A stretch of 64,000 nucleotides of DNA from CAZMSD01 sp964568855. Lineage in GTDB: Bacteria; CAIWAD01. The notes under the pieces are model-generated. The model saw nothing but the letters and a program-made list of their open reading frames with translations. It did not search any database and was not told the DNA's origin. This document shows, piece after piece, positions 36,538 to 45,413 of the stretch. Within the stretch, counting starts at the first letter, position 1, and every line of letters starts with the position of its first letter. The position numbers were made by a program, and so were the translations under genes. The stretch spans positions 41,881-105,880 of the forward strand of contig CAZMSD010000008.1 of the NCBI GenBank assembly GCA_964568855.1, written 5' to 3'.

Positions 36538-37425
36538 TCAATTCTCGAGCTGCGTCACCAGGTCATGGTAGTGCTGTACGCGCTGCGGATCCATGCTGTC
36601 CAGCCGGATCAGGCGAAACAGGTGATCGGAGTCGCGGGCGGTGGCGAGAATCTCGGCGACGCTGCGGTAGTTCGCCTTCCAGTAGTCGCTCAGCATGCCC
36701 TGATCGTCGATCTCTTCCACCAGTTCCAGGGCGATCAGGATCGTGGACCAGGCCTCATAATCGCTGCCGATCACGTCGCGGAACCATAAAGCGGTATGGG
36801 TGACCCAGCGAAGGGTGCGCAAGGGGCGCATCTCGGGTGACATCAAGCGGTTCAACTCGTCGCGTCGCCGTGTCCAGCCGTCGCTCATCTCGTCGAACAT
36901 GGCCAGCTCGGAGATGCGGCGGGCCGATTCGAAATGGGCCTCCCCGGCGAATTCGCCCAGCTTGTCGAATTCATGGGCCACGATCAGGTGCACGTGGTAA
37001 TCGATCATGCCCAGGAAACTGTCGAAGCTTGCCTCATCGTTTTCGAAGCGGCCGAATTCGGGCAGGCGGAAGCGCCAGGTTCGCTCGTCCAGCCGGATAT
37101 CGCCCTGGTTGCCGCAGGCGAAGGTGGCAGTGTACTCGACGGTGGCGCCCTGATCCACCGCGCTCTTGAACTGAACCACCAGCGGCATGCTCAGCGTGAG
37201 TTGAGGCTCCTCAGGATTCCAGTCGTACTCGCTCACGTAGCGGACCAGCCGCTCCTTAAGGTCGTGCAGGACGCCCTGCATGTCCGGATTCAGCCGGGAG
37301 ACGTCGATGCTTACTTCCGGTTCGACCGTCAGACCCGGGCCGGGGCGGGCGGAGAGCAGCAGGATGCCGCCCAGCAGGGGCAGGATCGCAATTCGCCGGC
37401 ACGATGTGAGGAAGCGAAGGAACAT
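36538..37425 (-). CDS. PorD-like (DUF4835) type IX secretion-associated protein
   Basis: From the ATG at 37425 the protein has 295 residues: a signal-like segment (MFLRFLTSCRRIAILPLLGGILLLS), then a DUF4835-like domain. The match is by pattern: an N-terminal region with VSIDVSRLNPDMQGVLHDLKERLVRYV, a beta segment, FDSFLGMIDYHVHLIVAHEFD, and SDGWTRRRDELNRLMSPEMRPLR. DUF4835 members are called PorD in type IX secretion systems. An upstream TTG start at 37461 is possible. The ATG overlaps the ATG of the divergent gene as CATG. Confidence 0.75.
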   Translation of the reverse strand: MFLRFLTSCRRIAILPLLGGILLLSARPGPGLTVEPEVSIDVSRLNPDMQGVLHDLKERLVRYVSEYDWNPEEPQLTLSMPLVVQFKSAVDQGATVEYTATFACGNQGDIRLDERTWRFRLPEFGRFENDEASFDSFLGMIDYHVHLIVAHEFDKLGEFAGEAHFESARRISELAMFDEMSDGWTRRRDELNRLMSPEMRPLRTLRWVTHTALWFRDVIGSDYEAWSTILIALELVEEIDDQGMLSDYWKANYRSVAEILATARDSDHLFRLIRLDSMDPQRVQHYHDLVTQLEN

Positions 37426-38332
37426 GAACAGACTCGCCGTTGCACCTGAAACGCGGATCAAATTATGTCAATCAACAGGCTTTTCAAAGGTCATTCCGGG
37501 AGACGGCAGCCGGTTCGCCGGCCTGCTGCTGTTTCTTCTGGTCTGTGCACCGGAAGGCGATGCGGCCTTCGAGATCCGGGGACGGGACCTGTGGCTGGAC
37601 GCGGTCGGCTGCGACGCCGGCCGTCCCTCCCCTGCGCGCATCGGGGATTGGGGAACCGGCTGGACTCGAGGCCGCGCCTCTCTCTGGGCCGGCTGGGAGC
37701 GTCGCTTCGGGCGCCCCGAGTTCGGCCTCTATGCCTTGGCCGCCGCCCTGCCTGTCGGGCGCTGGGAATTGGGCGCGGCGCTGAGTCAGTTCGGCTGGGA
37801 GGCCTGGAAGGAAGCGCAGCTCAGCGCGGCCCTGGCCTGCGACGCAGGGCCGTGGACTTTACCGGACGCGTCTTTCGAGACGGTCCGTTTCCGGTGGCGG
37901 CTCGGCCTGGGCTACGGGCGTGCCGGTCCCGTGGGGGAGACGCAGCGCCGCGTCGTGGAGCCCTCCGCCGGGCTGGAACTGGATCACGCCGGCTGGTCGG
38001 CGGGATTCGGCCTGAGGACGCAGGTGGACCAGCCCGGAGGGCCGCTCGCGCCGCGATCCAATTCAAGGAGCTGGCGCTCTTTCCTCGGCTGTCGGCTGCC
38101 GCGCGGCTGGAAGATCTGCCTGGCGGAGGAGGCGGGTTCCCTGAACCGGCGCGAGAGACGTCTCTGCCTGGCCTTCAGTCGCGGTTCGCTGGGCGCCGGG
38201 CTCTCGCTGGCGGGCGAGCGAGGCTGGCGCCTGGCCCTGCGCTGGGAGGGCTCGCGCACCGCGCTGGTTATCCTCTGCTGGTGGCATCCCCGGCTGCCGC
38301 TGTCGCCGGCCTCCGCATTCGAGTTCTTCTGA
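37424..38332 (+). CDS. Exported protein of unknown function, overlapping pair member 1
   Basis: A protein of 302 residues from the ATG at 37424, with a hydrophobic segment (FAGLLLFLLVCA, about 35-46) and a mature part of repeated short beta-like stretches rich in tryptophan, arginine and glycine (WELGAALSQFGWEAW, FRWRLGLGYGRAG). This fits a small outer-membrane barrel with ends such as ALRWEGSRTALVILCWW. No known family is recognised. Its 3' end overlaps the next gene by 52 bases. Confidence 0.55.
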   Translation: MNRLAVAPETRIKLCQSTGFSKVIPGDGSRFAGLLLFLLVCAPEGDAAFEIRGRDLWLDAVGCDAGRPSPARIGDWGTGWTRGRASLWAGWERRFGRPEFGLYALAAALPVGRWELGAALSQFGWEAWKEAQLSAALACDAGPWTLPDASFETVRFRWRLGLGYGRAGPVGETQRRVVEPSAGLELDHAGWSAGFGLRTQVDQPGGPLAPRSNSRSWRSFLGCRLPRGWKICLAEEAGSLNRRERRLCLAFSRGSLGAGLSLAGERGWRLALRWEGSRTALVILCWWHPRLPLSPASAFEFF

Positions 38333-39843
38333 TCCTCTGGATCGTACTACCGATCCTCATTCCAGTGGTCGCGGCGGAGACCGACCCCGCCGGCCAGGGG
38401 AGCGGGGGGCTGGCGCTGCGCCTCAAGAGCGCCGAGAGCGATCCTCGCCTGCAATTCAGGCTGGACGCACGCTGGGAGCATGGGCAGCGGATTTTCACGG
38501 TCAGCCTCCCCTGGCGCAGCGGGGAGTCGGGAATTCCAGGGAGAGCGGCCCTTTCGGCGGACCTGGCCCGCTCAGGGTGGCGGATCCTGCTGGGCAGCAT
38601 CCGGCTGCACGATTCCGCTTCCATCCTGTTCGGACGCCGGCATTGCTCGAGCGGCGCCCCGGCGCTGTTGCGAACGCGTTTCCGGCCCGAGAGGGGCAGG
38701 GCTTCGAACTGGCAACCGGAATACTTGGGTGGAAGCCTCCATCGGAACCTGGGGCGGCTGAAAGGTGGTCTGCTGGCGGCGGCTGGTCGCCGGGACCGCA
38801 GCCACGACGGCCAGGGCTTCGTTCTCGGCATGCCGCACGACGCGGAGCACCGGCAGCGCGTCGGTGCCTGGCGGGACCGCACGCTCGTCGGCTGGCTGGA
38901 TGCGGAAGCGGCTCCGGGTTTGGACCTGCTGCTGCTGGGGGGAAAACGGTGGATGCCCGATCCGGCAACGGGCGAGATTCTACTGCTGGCCCAGGGCTCC
39001 CTCGCCCGGCCCGGCTGGCGAGTGGGCTTCCTGGCGGCGCGGTCCGAGCACCGCCTGCTGTGGCTGCAGGCGGCCTGGAGGGTTCATCGCGACCTGCGCT
39101 TCCGGGTGGATGCCTGGCGTGGTCTGGAGGGTCCGCGCGGCATGTACGCCCGCCCCGGGCTGCAACTGGGAGAAAAAGCGCCCGGCCTGGGTATCGCGCC
39201 CACCATCGGCGCCGGCCTGGACGGGTGGCGAGTCGTGTATCACGAGCGCTGCTGGTCGGCGCGGCAACAGGCCTACCCCGGCCGGCGCCAGACCAGGAAG
39301 CTGGAAATTCGGCGACGCTTCGACTGGGGTTCCCGTAACGCATCCCTCGGTGCGGGCGACGGAATGGAACTCCGAATGGCCTGGACCGCCCGGGAAGGCA
39401 GAAAAGCAGGGAGCCTGCGCCTGGCGTGGTTCTGGGCGAAGGACTGCCGGCTTTCCCTGGCCTGGAGCAGGGCTTCCGAAGGTTACGAACCGACCCGGGG
39501 TCTCGGCGTTGCACTGCGCTGGCCGATAAACGGCCGCATCGCCACAGGGGGCTCGACCCGGAAGCTGATTCAGCTCTACTGCGATCTTCGTCGGGCCGGT
39601 TCCGGACGAGTCTACCAGGTTGTACAGCCCTGGCCCGGGGCGCTGCGTCTGCAGAGCGGCAGCACGGGAGCGGCACGGACCGGGATTTCGTTTTCGACGC
39701 GCAACCGGAGTACGGGAAACTTCCTGGGATTCCTGGTGGAATGGAGAACCGGGGCGAAAGAAACCGAGTTGGGTTGTTATCGGCACACTCGGTTCCGGGG
39801 AAGCTTGAGTACCCTCTGTGAGTTGCGCGTCGCAATGAAATGA
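38281..39843 (+). CDS. Exported barrel-like protein of unknown function, overlapping pair member 2
   Basis: The same reading frame is open from 37465, but the probable start is the GTG at 38281, since a signal peptide (LRIRVLLILWIVLPILIPVVAAE) follows after about 10 residues. The product has 520 residues, with alternating tryptophan/arginine-rich strands (RFRVDAWRGLEG, LRMAWTAREG, LRLAWFW) ending TLCELRVAMK, resembling an outer-membrane barrel. It overlaps the upstream gene by 52 bases, so translation is likely coupled. No family was recognised. Confidence 0.55.
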   Translation: MASPAAAVAGLRIRVLLILWIVLPILIPVVAAETDPAGQGSGGLALRLKSAESDPRLQFRLDARWEHGQRIFTVSLPWRSGESGIPGRAALSADLARSGWRILLGSIRLHDSASILFGRRHCSSGAPALLRTRFRPERGRASNWQPEYLGGSLHRNLGRLKGGLLAAAGRRDRSHDGQGFVLGMPHDAEHRQRVGAWRDRTLVGWLDAEAAPGLDLLLLGGKRWMPDPATGEILLLAQGSLARPGWRVGFLAARSEHRLLWLQAAWRVHRDLRFRVDAWRGLEGPRGMYARPGLQLGEKAPGLGIAPTIGAGLDGWRVVYHERCWSARQQAYPGRRQTRKLEIRRRFDWGSRNASLGAGDGMELRMAWTAREGRKAGSLRLAWFWAKDCRLSLAWSRASEGYEPTRGLGVALRWPINGRIATGGSTRKLIQLYCDLRRAGSGRVYQVVQPWPGALRLQSGSTGAARTGISFSTRNRSTGNFLGFLVEWRTGAKETELGCYRHTRFRGSLSTLCELRVAMK

Positions 39844-39883
39844 AATGATACGCCTGGAACGTCGAAGGAATACACGTGGTCTG

Positions 39884-39920
39884 AGGAGAAATCGGCCGGC
39901 GCACGCTGCACCGACCGATT
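39884..39920 (-). terminator. Terminator after flagellin 1
   Basis: A 14-bp stem (12 Watson-Crick and 2 G-U pairs) with a 3-nt loop lies about 40 bases after the flagellin stop. On the minus strand it is followed by TTTCTCC. It may also end the plus-strand gene stopping at 39843. Confidence 0.75.
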
Positions 39921-39957
39921 CCTTTGTATACCCTGGAAATGCGCTCGGATGCGGACC

Positions 39958-40815
39958 TTAGCCAGCGAGCAGCCCGGCCACGTACTGCGGCAGCGCGTTG
40001 GCCTGGGCCTGCATGGCGATGCCCGACTGCATGAGAATCGTCGCTCTCGTGTAGGCCGACATTTCATTGGCCATGTCCGCATCGCGAATCGTGGATTCCG
40101 ACATCACCGCATTCTGCTCGGCGATGGACAGGCTCTGCACGGTGGCCCGCAGTCTGGTCACGAAGGATCCGATGCGCGTGCGCTCCGTGTCCTTGGTCTG
40201 CATGGCGGAGTCTACTATCCCGATCGCGCTCTGCGCCGCCGCGGAGGTGGTCAGGTCCACCGCTGAGAGCCCCAGCCCGGAAGAGGTGAGGTCCGTCAGG
40301 TGGACGTAGTAGTAGTCTTCGTTGGACACGTTGTAAGTGCCGATGTGCATCTTGATCCCCTGGCCCCCGGGTCCGGCAGCGCCCTGCGAATACGTCCCGT
40401 CGATCAGGTACAGACCGTTGTAATTGGTCACGCTGGCGATACGGGTGATTTCGCTCTTGAGCTGCTGGAATTCCGTGTCCAGGTAGCCCCGGTCCACCGA
40501 AGTCAAAGTGCCGTTCGACGCTTGGACCGACAGCGAACGCATGCGAATCAGCATCTCGTCGATGGTCGCCACCGCTCCTTCGGCGGTAGCAAGTAGATTG
40601 ATGGCATAATTCGCGTTCCGCTGCGCCTCGACCATGCTGGCGATCTGACTGCGCATCCTTTCCGAAACCGCCAGGCCCGCAGGATCATCCCATGAGTACA
40701 CGATGCGCAAACCGGAGGATAGCCGGGTGACAGCTTCGTTCATGTCCTGGTCGGTTCGCCCAAGCAGTCTGCGAACCCCCATTGCCACCGGATTCTGGTT
40801 GATTCTCAAACTCAT
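39958..40815 (-). CDS. fliC: Flagellin 1
   Basis: A 285-residue flagellin with the conserved N-terminal D0/D1 helices (MSLRINQNPVAMGVRR ... LSSGLRIVYSWDDPAGLAVSERM) and C-terminal D0/D1 (SESTIRDADMANEMSAYTRATILMQSG). The middle is very short, so the exposed D2/D3 domains are almost absent. It polymerises into the flagellar filament after export by the flagellar type III system. GGGGGA precedes the ATG. It is about 80% similar to flagellin 2. No other flagellar gene is in the window. Confidence 0.95.
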   Translation of the reverse strand: MSLRINQNPVAMGVRRLLGRTDQDMNEAVTRLSSGLRIVYSWDDPAGLAVSERMRSQIASMVEAQRNANYAINLLATAEGAVATIDEMLIRMRSLSVQASNGTLTSVDRGYLDTEFQQLKSEITRIASVTNYNGLYLIDGTYSQGAAGPGGQGIKMHIGTYNVSNEDYYYVHLTDLTSSGLGLSAVDLTTSAAAQSAIGIVDSAMQTKDTERTRIGSFVTRLRATVQSLSIAEQNAVMSESTIRDADMANEMSAYTRATILMQSGIAMQAQANALPQYVAGLLAG

Positions 40816-40958
40816 CGGCCAATCCCCCAATGGGTTTGCGACCTGCTACGCATCCTGAATCTCTTTTGCTCTACTATTCCAGGATCCAATCTCCAGTCCT
40901 TGACCCACCCGTCCAACCGTCTTCTCATGTCGCGGCGGATGGAAAAAGGCTGACTCTC

Positions 40959-40985
40959 CTTTCGGGAGGATTTGAAAAAACTTGA
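40959..40985 (-). promoter_or_regulatory. Sigma-28-like promoter of flagellin 1
   Basis: On the minus strand, TCAAGTTT, an 11-nt spacer and CCCGAAAG match the FliA/sigma-28 pattern (TAAAGTTT-N11-GCCGATAA). The same two boxes and spacing occur upstream of flagellin 2, at almost the same distance from the start (144 versus 148 bases). Confidence 0.7.
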
Positions 40986-41073
40986 CTCGTCTAATGGACT
41001 GAAAACGAGTGCTGGAGAGGGCTCAGGCTTTGGATATCGATCTAATCTGCGAAATAACAGTACGTTGCCGCCA

Positions 41074-41103
41074 ATATAAAAGCCGGTGCAGGACACCGGC
41101 TTC
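41074..41103 (-). terminator. Rho-independent terminator after flagellin 2
   Basis: AGCCGGTG/CACCGGCT with a 5-nt loop, followed on the minus strand by TTTTAT, about 30 bases after the flagellin 2 stop. Confidence 0.9.
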
Positions 41104-41129
41104 TCCGTTGAAGGGCTGGAGCTGGTCTA

Positions 41130-41984
41130 CTAGCCGAGGAGTTGTGCAACGATTGCAGGCAGGTTGTTCGCGTTCGCCTGCATGGCCAAACCCGACTCCA
41201 TCAGGATCTGAGCACGAGTGAAGGCCGCCACCTCCTGCGCCATGTCGGCGTCCCGGATCGTGGATTCGGAATCGGTGATCCTCTCCTGAGCGATCTGCAG
41301 ATTCTGGACGGTGGCGTAAAGCCGGGATACGTAGGAACCCAGCTTCGTGCGTTCTGTGTCCTTGGTGTTGATGGCTGAGTCGAGCAAGGAGATTGCACTC
41401 TGGGCGGAGGCGGTCGTGGTCAGCTCCACTGCCGATAGGCCAAGACCAGACGACGTCATATCCGCCAGATTCACGTAGTAGTAATCCTCATTCGACACGT
41501 TGTAGGTACCGATGTGGAACTTGATTCCCTGGCCTCCGGCGCCGCCGGCACCTTCGGAATAGGTTCCATCGATCAGGTACAAACCGTTGTAGTTGGTCAC
41601 GCCGGCGATTCGGGTGATCTCGCTCTTGAGCTGCTGGAACTCCGTGTCCAGATAGCTGCGGTCGAGCGAGGTCAGGGTGCCGTTGGAGGCCTCGATGGCC
41701 AGAGCGCGCATCCTGATCAGCTTCTCGTCGATCGTGGCCATTGCCCCTTCAGCGGTGGCCAGTAGATTGATCGCGTAGTTGGCGTTGCGTTCCGCTTCCA
41801 CCATGCTTGCGATCTGTGCCCGCATCTTCTCTGATACTGCAAGTCCGGCGGGATCGTCCCACGCGTTGTTGATGCGCAGGCCGGAGGAGAGCCGGATTAC
41901 AGCAGTGTCCAAGGCGCGCTGGGTGTTCAACAGATGTCTGTGAACCCCCATTGCCAGTGGGTTTTGATTGATCCTCAAACTCAT
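41130..41984 (-). CDS. fliC: Flagellin 2
   Basis: A 284-residue flagellin with the same D0/D1-only layout as flagellin 1 (MSLRINQNPLAMGVHR ... LRINNAWDDPAGLAVSEKM; C-terminal SESTIRDADMAQEVAAFTRAQILMESG). AAGGGGGA is the ribosome site. Each flagellin has its own promoter and terminator, so their ratio can be set independently. Near-identical middle parts (YLIDGTYS, HIGTYNVSNEDYYYV) indicate tandem duplication. Confidence 0.95.
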   Translation of the reverse strand: MSLRINQNPLAMGVHRHLLNTQRALDTAVIRLSSGLRINNAWDDPAGLAVSEKMRAQIASMVEAERNANYAINLLATAEGAMATIDEKLIRMRALAIEASNGTLTSLDRSYLDTEFQQLKSEITRIAGVTNYNGLYLIDGTYSEGAGGAGGQGIKFHIGTYNVSNEDYYYVNLADMTSSGLGLSAVELTTTASAQSAISLLDSAINTKDTERTKLGSYVSRLYATVQNLQIAQERITDSESTIRDADMAQEVAAFTRAQILMESGLAMQANANNLPAIVAQLLG

Positions 41985-42462
41985 GAGTCAATCCCCCTTG
42001 TCGGTTAACGATCTGCAATAATTCCAGTACGCTCTTTCGCTTTCTAATACCAGGATCCATATACTCAGCCCTTTCCAAACGCTGCATCCTTTTCATCTCC
42101 CTTCGCAGCGAGCAGAATCAGGCTGAACATCCTTTCGGGCACTTTCCATAAATCTTGACCTAGGCTTCCGTTTTTCAGCACTATTCGTAATTATGAACAC
42201 GAGTGCCGGATGAGAAATCGCCGCAGCGGCGGCGCGGAGAAGCTCGTAAAAACTTGAATATCAAGTATTTATTGAACGACGCTGCTGAGCTTTGGGCTGC
42301 ATGCAGAGCTCCTGAACAAGGCTCGGTACCCGGCTTTCAAACTCCGGAAGGCGGGAACTTCCGAAGTCGTCGAGAAGTAATGTTCAGCCTTGCATGGGCT
42401 TGGATCTAAGAGAGGCAATCTTTATTCTCAAGTCTCCTTTCTCCAAAGCCTTACATTATTGG
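41985..42462. other. Flagellin 2 leader and intergenic region
   Basis: The minus-strand leader of flagellin 2 (41985-42131) resembles the flagellin 1 leader, including GGATCCTGG and a possible short reading frame (MKRMQRLERAEYMDPGI) similar to one in the other leader. Beyond 42160 the sequence is AT-rich and shows no supported gene before the lipoprotein gene. Confidence 0.4.
42132..42158 (-). promoter_or_regulatory. Sigma-28-like promoter of flagellin 2
   Basis: On the minus strand, TCAAGATT, an 11-nt spacer and CCCGAAAG, the same architecture as upstream of flagellin 1. Confidence 0.7.
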
Positions 42463-43755
42463 ATGCCCATGAGGAAACTTTCCCTGGCGAGCCTGCCCTT
42501 GATGCTCCTGTCCTGCGCGATCAACACGTTCACCCCGATTCCCATACAGCCGGTCATTGATGCCCTCGATCTGCCGGAACGAATCGCCGACAACTGGCCT
42601 GAACCCTACGAGGCCCGGGTGAAGGCGCTGTTGCCCGAACCCCGGGACGCGGAATACGAGGTACGGGTGAGCGTGGCGGGTCCCGGTCTGACGAACGCGA
42701 TCACCTGGATCCTGTTGGATGACGGGGACGCCTACCTCATCGCCCAGCCGGGAACGGGCCAGCTCGAGCACAGCGGAGACAACGTTCCTGGAGACGGAAC
42801 CTTCACGGCCCTGCTGACGCCGGACTTCTCGGTGGAATTCGGTGAGTTCGCCGCGGAGGTGGTCCTGCTGGAGGGCGGCGTGGAGGTGGACCGCCGGACG
42901 ACGCTGTTCCAGCGCGTGCACAACGAGGCGCCCGTGATTCTCGCGCTTGAGGCGCCGGACAGTCTGGCCAGCGGCGACTCGCTGCAGGTGGAAGCGCTGC
43001 TGGGCGATCCCGACGGAGCGGCGGACCTGGCGCGGGCCTGGATCCATGCGGCGGACGCACCGGCGCTGACCTGGACCCTGGAGGCGGTCGACGACAGCCT
43101 GTGGAGGGTTCTGGCGGGCCCGGAAGTGGCGGTGGGTCGCGCCGGCGCACACGATTTCCGACTGGTGGCGGAGGATCTGGTTGGACAGCAGGTCAGCGAG
43201 GACTTCAGCCTGCACCTCGAGAACGAAGCGCCCGACCTGCTGCCGGAACAACTCCAATTCTGGCGGGAAGCGGGGGATGACTGGGAACCGATCGCCGCAG
43301 CCGATACGATCTTCCTGCAGATACCCGCAGCGGGATTGGTGGATTCGCTGCGCATCACCGTGGGCGCGGAGGATCCCCAGACCCTGGCCGACATCGACCT
43401 GGTGATCTGGCAGATCGTTCCGGAGGACAGCACGGACATCGAGTTCTTTACAATGGCGGACGAGGGCCCCGGCGGGCTGGAAGAGGACGACACGGCGGGG
43501 GATGGCGTATTCTCTAGCGACAAGTTCCCTTTGGCCGGCCAGGAGTACACTTTCTACCGTTATGATTTGCGGATTCTCGCCTTCGACCGCCTCGTGCAGG
43601 CCGCGGATCCGCTGGAACGAAAGGTGATCCTCGTGCCCCATGATGCGTCTCCGCCCGGAAGTCCGGGTTTAGGCGGGACGACCGGCCGGTCTCCCGTCCC
43701 TTTCGAGATCCAGGGCCTCGCCTCCCGGACAGCGCCGCGAGGACGCGTGCGATGA
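42463..43755 (+). CDS. Surface lipoprotein with Ig/cadherin-like beta domains
   Basis: From 42463 the protein starts MPMRKLSLASLPLMLLSC, with a lipobox (LLSC) whose cysteine would be lipidated; the region upstream to 42394 is also open but would bury the signal. The mature protein of about 410 residues has tandem beta-sandwich segments with repeated GDPDGAADL and AEDPQTLADIDL motifs, and VPGDGTFTALL / TAGDGVFSSDKF, typical of bacterial Ig-like modules. It begins a coupled run with the next gene (ATGA overlap). Function unknown. Confidence 0.65.
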   Translation: MPMRKLSLASLPLMLLSCAINTFTPIPIQPVIDALDLPERIADNWPEPYEARVKALLPEPRDAEYEVRVSVAGPGLTNAITWILLDDGDAYLIAQPGTGQLEHSGDNVPGDGTFTALLTPDFSVEFGEFAAEVVLLEGGVEVDRRTTLFQRVHNEAPVILALEAPDSLASGDSLQVEALLGDPDGAADLARAWIHAADAPALTWTLEAVDDSLWRVLAGPEVAVGRAGAHDFRLVAEDLVGQQVSEDFSLHLENEAPDLLPEQLQFWREAGDDWEPIAAADTIFLQIPAAGLVDSLRITVGAEDPQTLADIDLVIWQIVPEDSTDIEFFTMADEGPGGLEEDDTAGDGVFSSDKFPLAGQEYTFYRYDLRILAFDRLVQAADPLERKVILVPHDASPPGSPGLGGTTGRSPVPFEIQGLASRTAPRGRVR

Positions 43756-45413
43756 AAGCGCTCGGAATACACTCGACCTCGCCCGCTTTACCGGCCGGCG
43801 CCTTACATGTATCACGGGTTGCCGCTGGAATCCTAACGGCGCGACGCGTCTGCCTGCTCTTGCTCTTCGCGCACACGGCGGCAGCTTCCCAGGAATCTCT
43901 CCCTCCCCTTCTGCCCGGCGACCACCGGCCCTTCAGCGACGAGCAGGGCGGCTCCCCCACGGAGGGGATGATCTCCAACTCGGTCACCCAACTGGTGGCG
44001 CTGCCCGGGGATCCGGACACGCTGGTCTGGGGCGCCAACAGTTTCGGCGTACTGAAGTCGGACGACTTCGGCGCCAGTTTCATCACCTACACGGACAGCG
44101 TGGGCCTGGGCTACGGCGGGGTCTCGGGCCTGGCGGCCAATGACTGGCTGACGGCCGCGGCCACGGTCACCGATACGTCCATCGCCGATGTCCAGGGCGC
44201 GGGCACGGGCATCGCCTACAGCCTGGATGCTGCATCCAACTGGCAGTACCTCGAGCAGCCGCTCGACTGCTACGTGGATGGACCCGGAGGCACTCCGGGA
44301 GACCGCATCGCCGTGGACTGCTACACCGGCGACACCCTGGACACGATCATCGAGACGCCCGTGACCACCACCGTGGAGAACATCACCTGGGGACTGGCCC
44401 TGGAAGGGGATTCCGCCATCTGGACCGCCTCCTTTGCCGGCGGTTTCCGCCGCTACAGCCTGAATACGGGGCGCTGGGTCATCGAAGTCCCCGACGAAGA
44501 CCGCTTCGAGCCCGTGCTGCACCTGAACCACCGGGCCTTCAGCGTCCTTTCCACCGATGCCGGCATCTGGGCGGGCTCGGCGGGCGGCGTTAACTTCCTG
44601 GCCTGGGACTCGCTTCACGCCCCGGATCGCCAGCTGCCCGGTGGGGGCTGGCGGCACTTCGACTACCAGCATCCCCAACCGGACGGCGAACCCACCGTCA
44701 CGGGAAACTGGGTGGTCAGCATGGCCCGGCAGGAACTGACCGGGGGCGGCGAGGCCGTCTGGGTCGGCGGCTGGGCCACCCTGGGGAGCGTGGGCGATTA
44801 CTTCGGCCTGTCCTACACGCGCAACAACGGCGACAGCTGGACCGTGATCCACGACCTTGACGAAGTGAAGGTCTGGGACATGGCCTTTCAGGGCGAGGAC
44901 GTCTGGGTGGCCAGCGAACAGGGCCTCTGGAAATCCAACCGCGGCGGCGCCCCGGGAAGCTGGTCCCGCTTCGGCTCCCTCGTGGACGCGAGCGGCCGGG
45001 AGCAGCTCGTGGAGGAGGTCTACGCGGTGGCCGCGATCGGCGAATACCTGCTGGTGGGATCCACCCGTGGTTTGATGGTCACCACCGACCGCGGCAATAC
45101 CTGGCAATCGACGCATCATCCGCCGCTGAACCACCGCTTCTTCCCCAATCCCTTCTCACCTAACGCCTTCGTCAAGGCCACCATCGCCGTGGAACTGGCC
45201 CAGACCGGCCGGGTGAACGTGACCATCTACGATTTCGCCATGGAACCGGTGAAGCGGGTGGCCGCGGGTTTTCACGTGGAAGCCGGCGTGCAGCGTGAAA
45301 TCTACTGGGACGGAACCAACCGGAGGGGCGACCGCGTGGCCAACGGCGTCTATTTCTATCACATCGAAGCGCCCGGCCTCAGCGACTGGGGCAAACTGAT
45401 AGTGATCAAATGA
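43752..45413 (+). CDS. Secreted beta-propeller protein with FlgD/NPFSP-type C-terminal domain
   Basis: A 553-residue protein with a signal peptide (about 25-46) and repeated propeller blades of the BNR/YCF48 kind (GANSFGVLKSDDFGASF, YTRNNGDSWTVIHD, GLMVTTDRGNTWQ). The C-terminus, about 475-553, has FFPNPFSPN followed by VNVTIYDFAMEPVKRV and VANGVYFYHIEAPG ... KLIVIK, the FlgD Ig/type IX sorting-like pattern. Start and stop overlap the neighbours by ATGA on both sides, so it is produced with the lipoprotein and the PorV-like barrel. It could be cargo or a partner of those barrels. Confidence 0.75.
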   Translation: MKALGIHSTSPALPAGALHVSRVAAGILTARRVCLLLLFAHTAAASQESLPPLLPGDHRPFSDEQGGSPTEGMISNSVTQLVALPGDPDTLVWGANSFGVLKSDDFGASFITYTDSVGLGYGGVSGLAANDWLTAAATVTDTSIADVQGAGTGIAYSLDAASNWQYLEQPLDCYVDGPGGTPGDRIAVDCYTGDTLDTIIETPVTTTVENITWGLALEGDSAIWTASFAGGFRRYSLNTGRWVIEVPDEDRFEPVLHLNHRAFSVLSTDAGIWAGSAGGVNFLAWDSLHAPDRQLPGGGWRHFDYQHPQPDGEPTVTGNWVVSMARQELTGGGEAVWVGGWATLGSVGDYFGLSYTRNNGDSWTVIHDLDEVKVWDMAFQGEDVWVASEQGLWKSNRGGAPGSWSRFGSLVDASGREQLVEEVYAVAAIGEYLLVGSTRGLMVTTDRGNTWQSTHHPPLNHRFFPNPFSPNAFVKATIAVELAQTGRVNVTIYDFAMEPVKRVAAGFHVEAGVQREIYWDGTNRRGDRVANGVYFYHIEAPGLSDWGKLIVIK

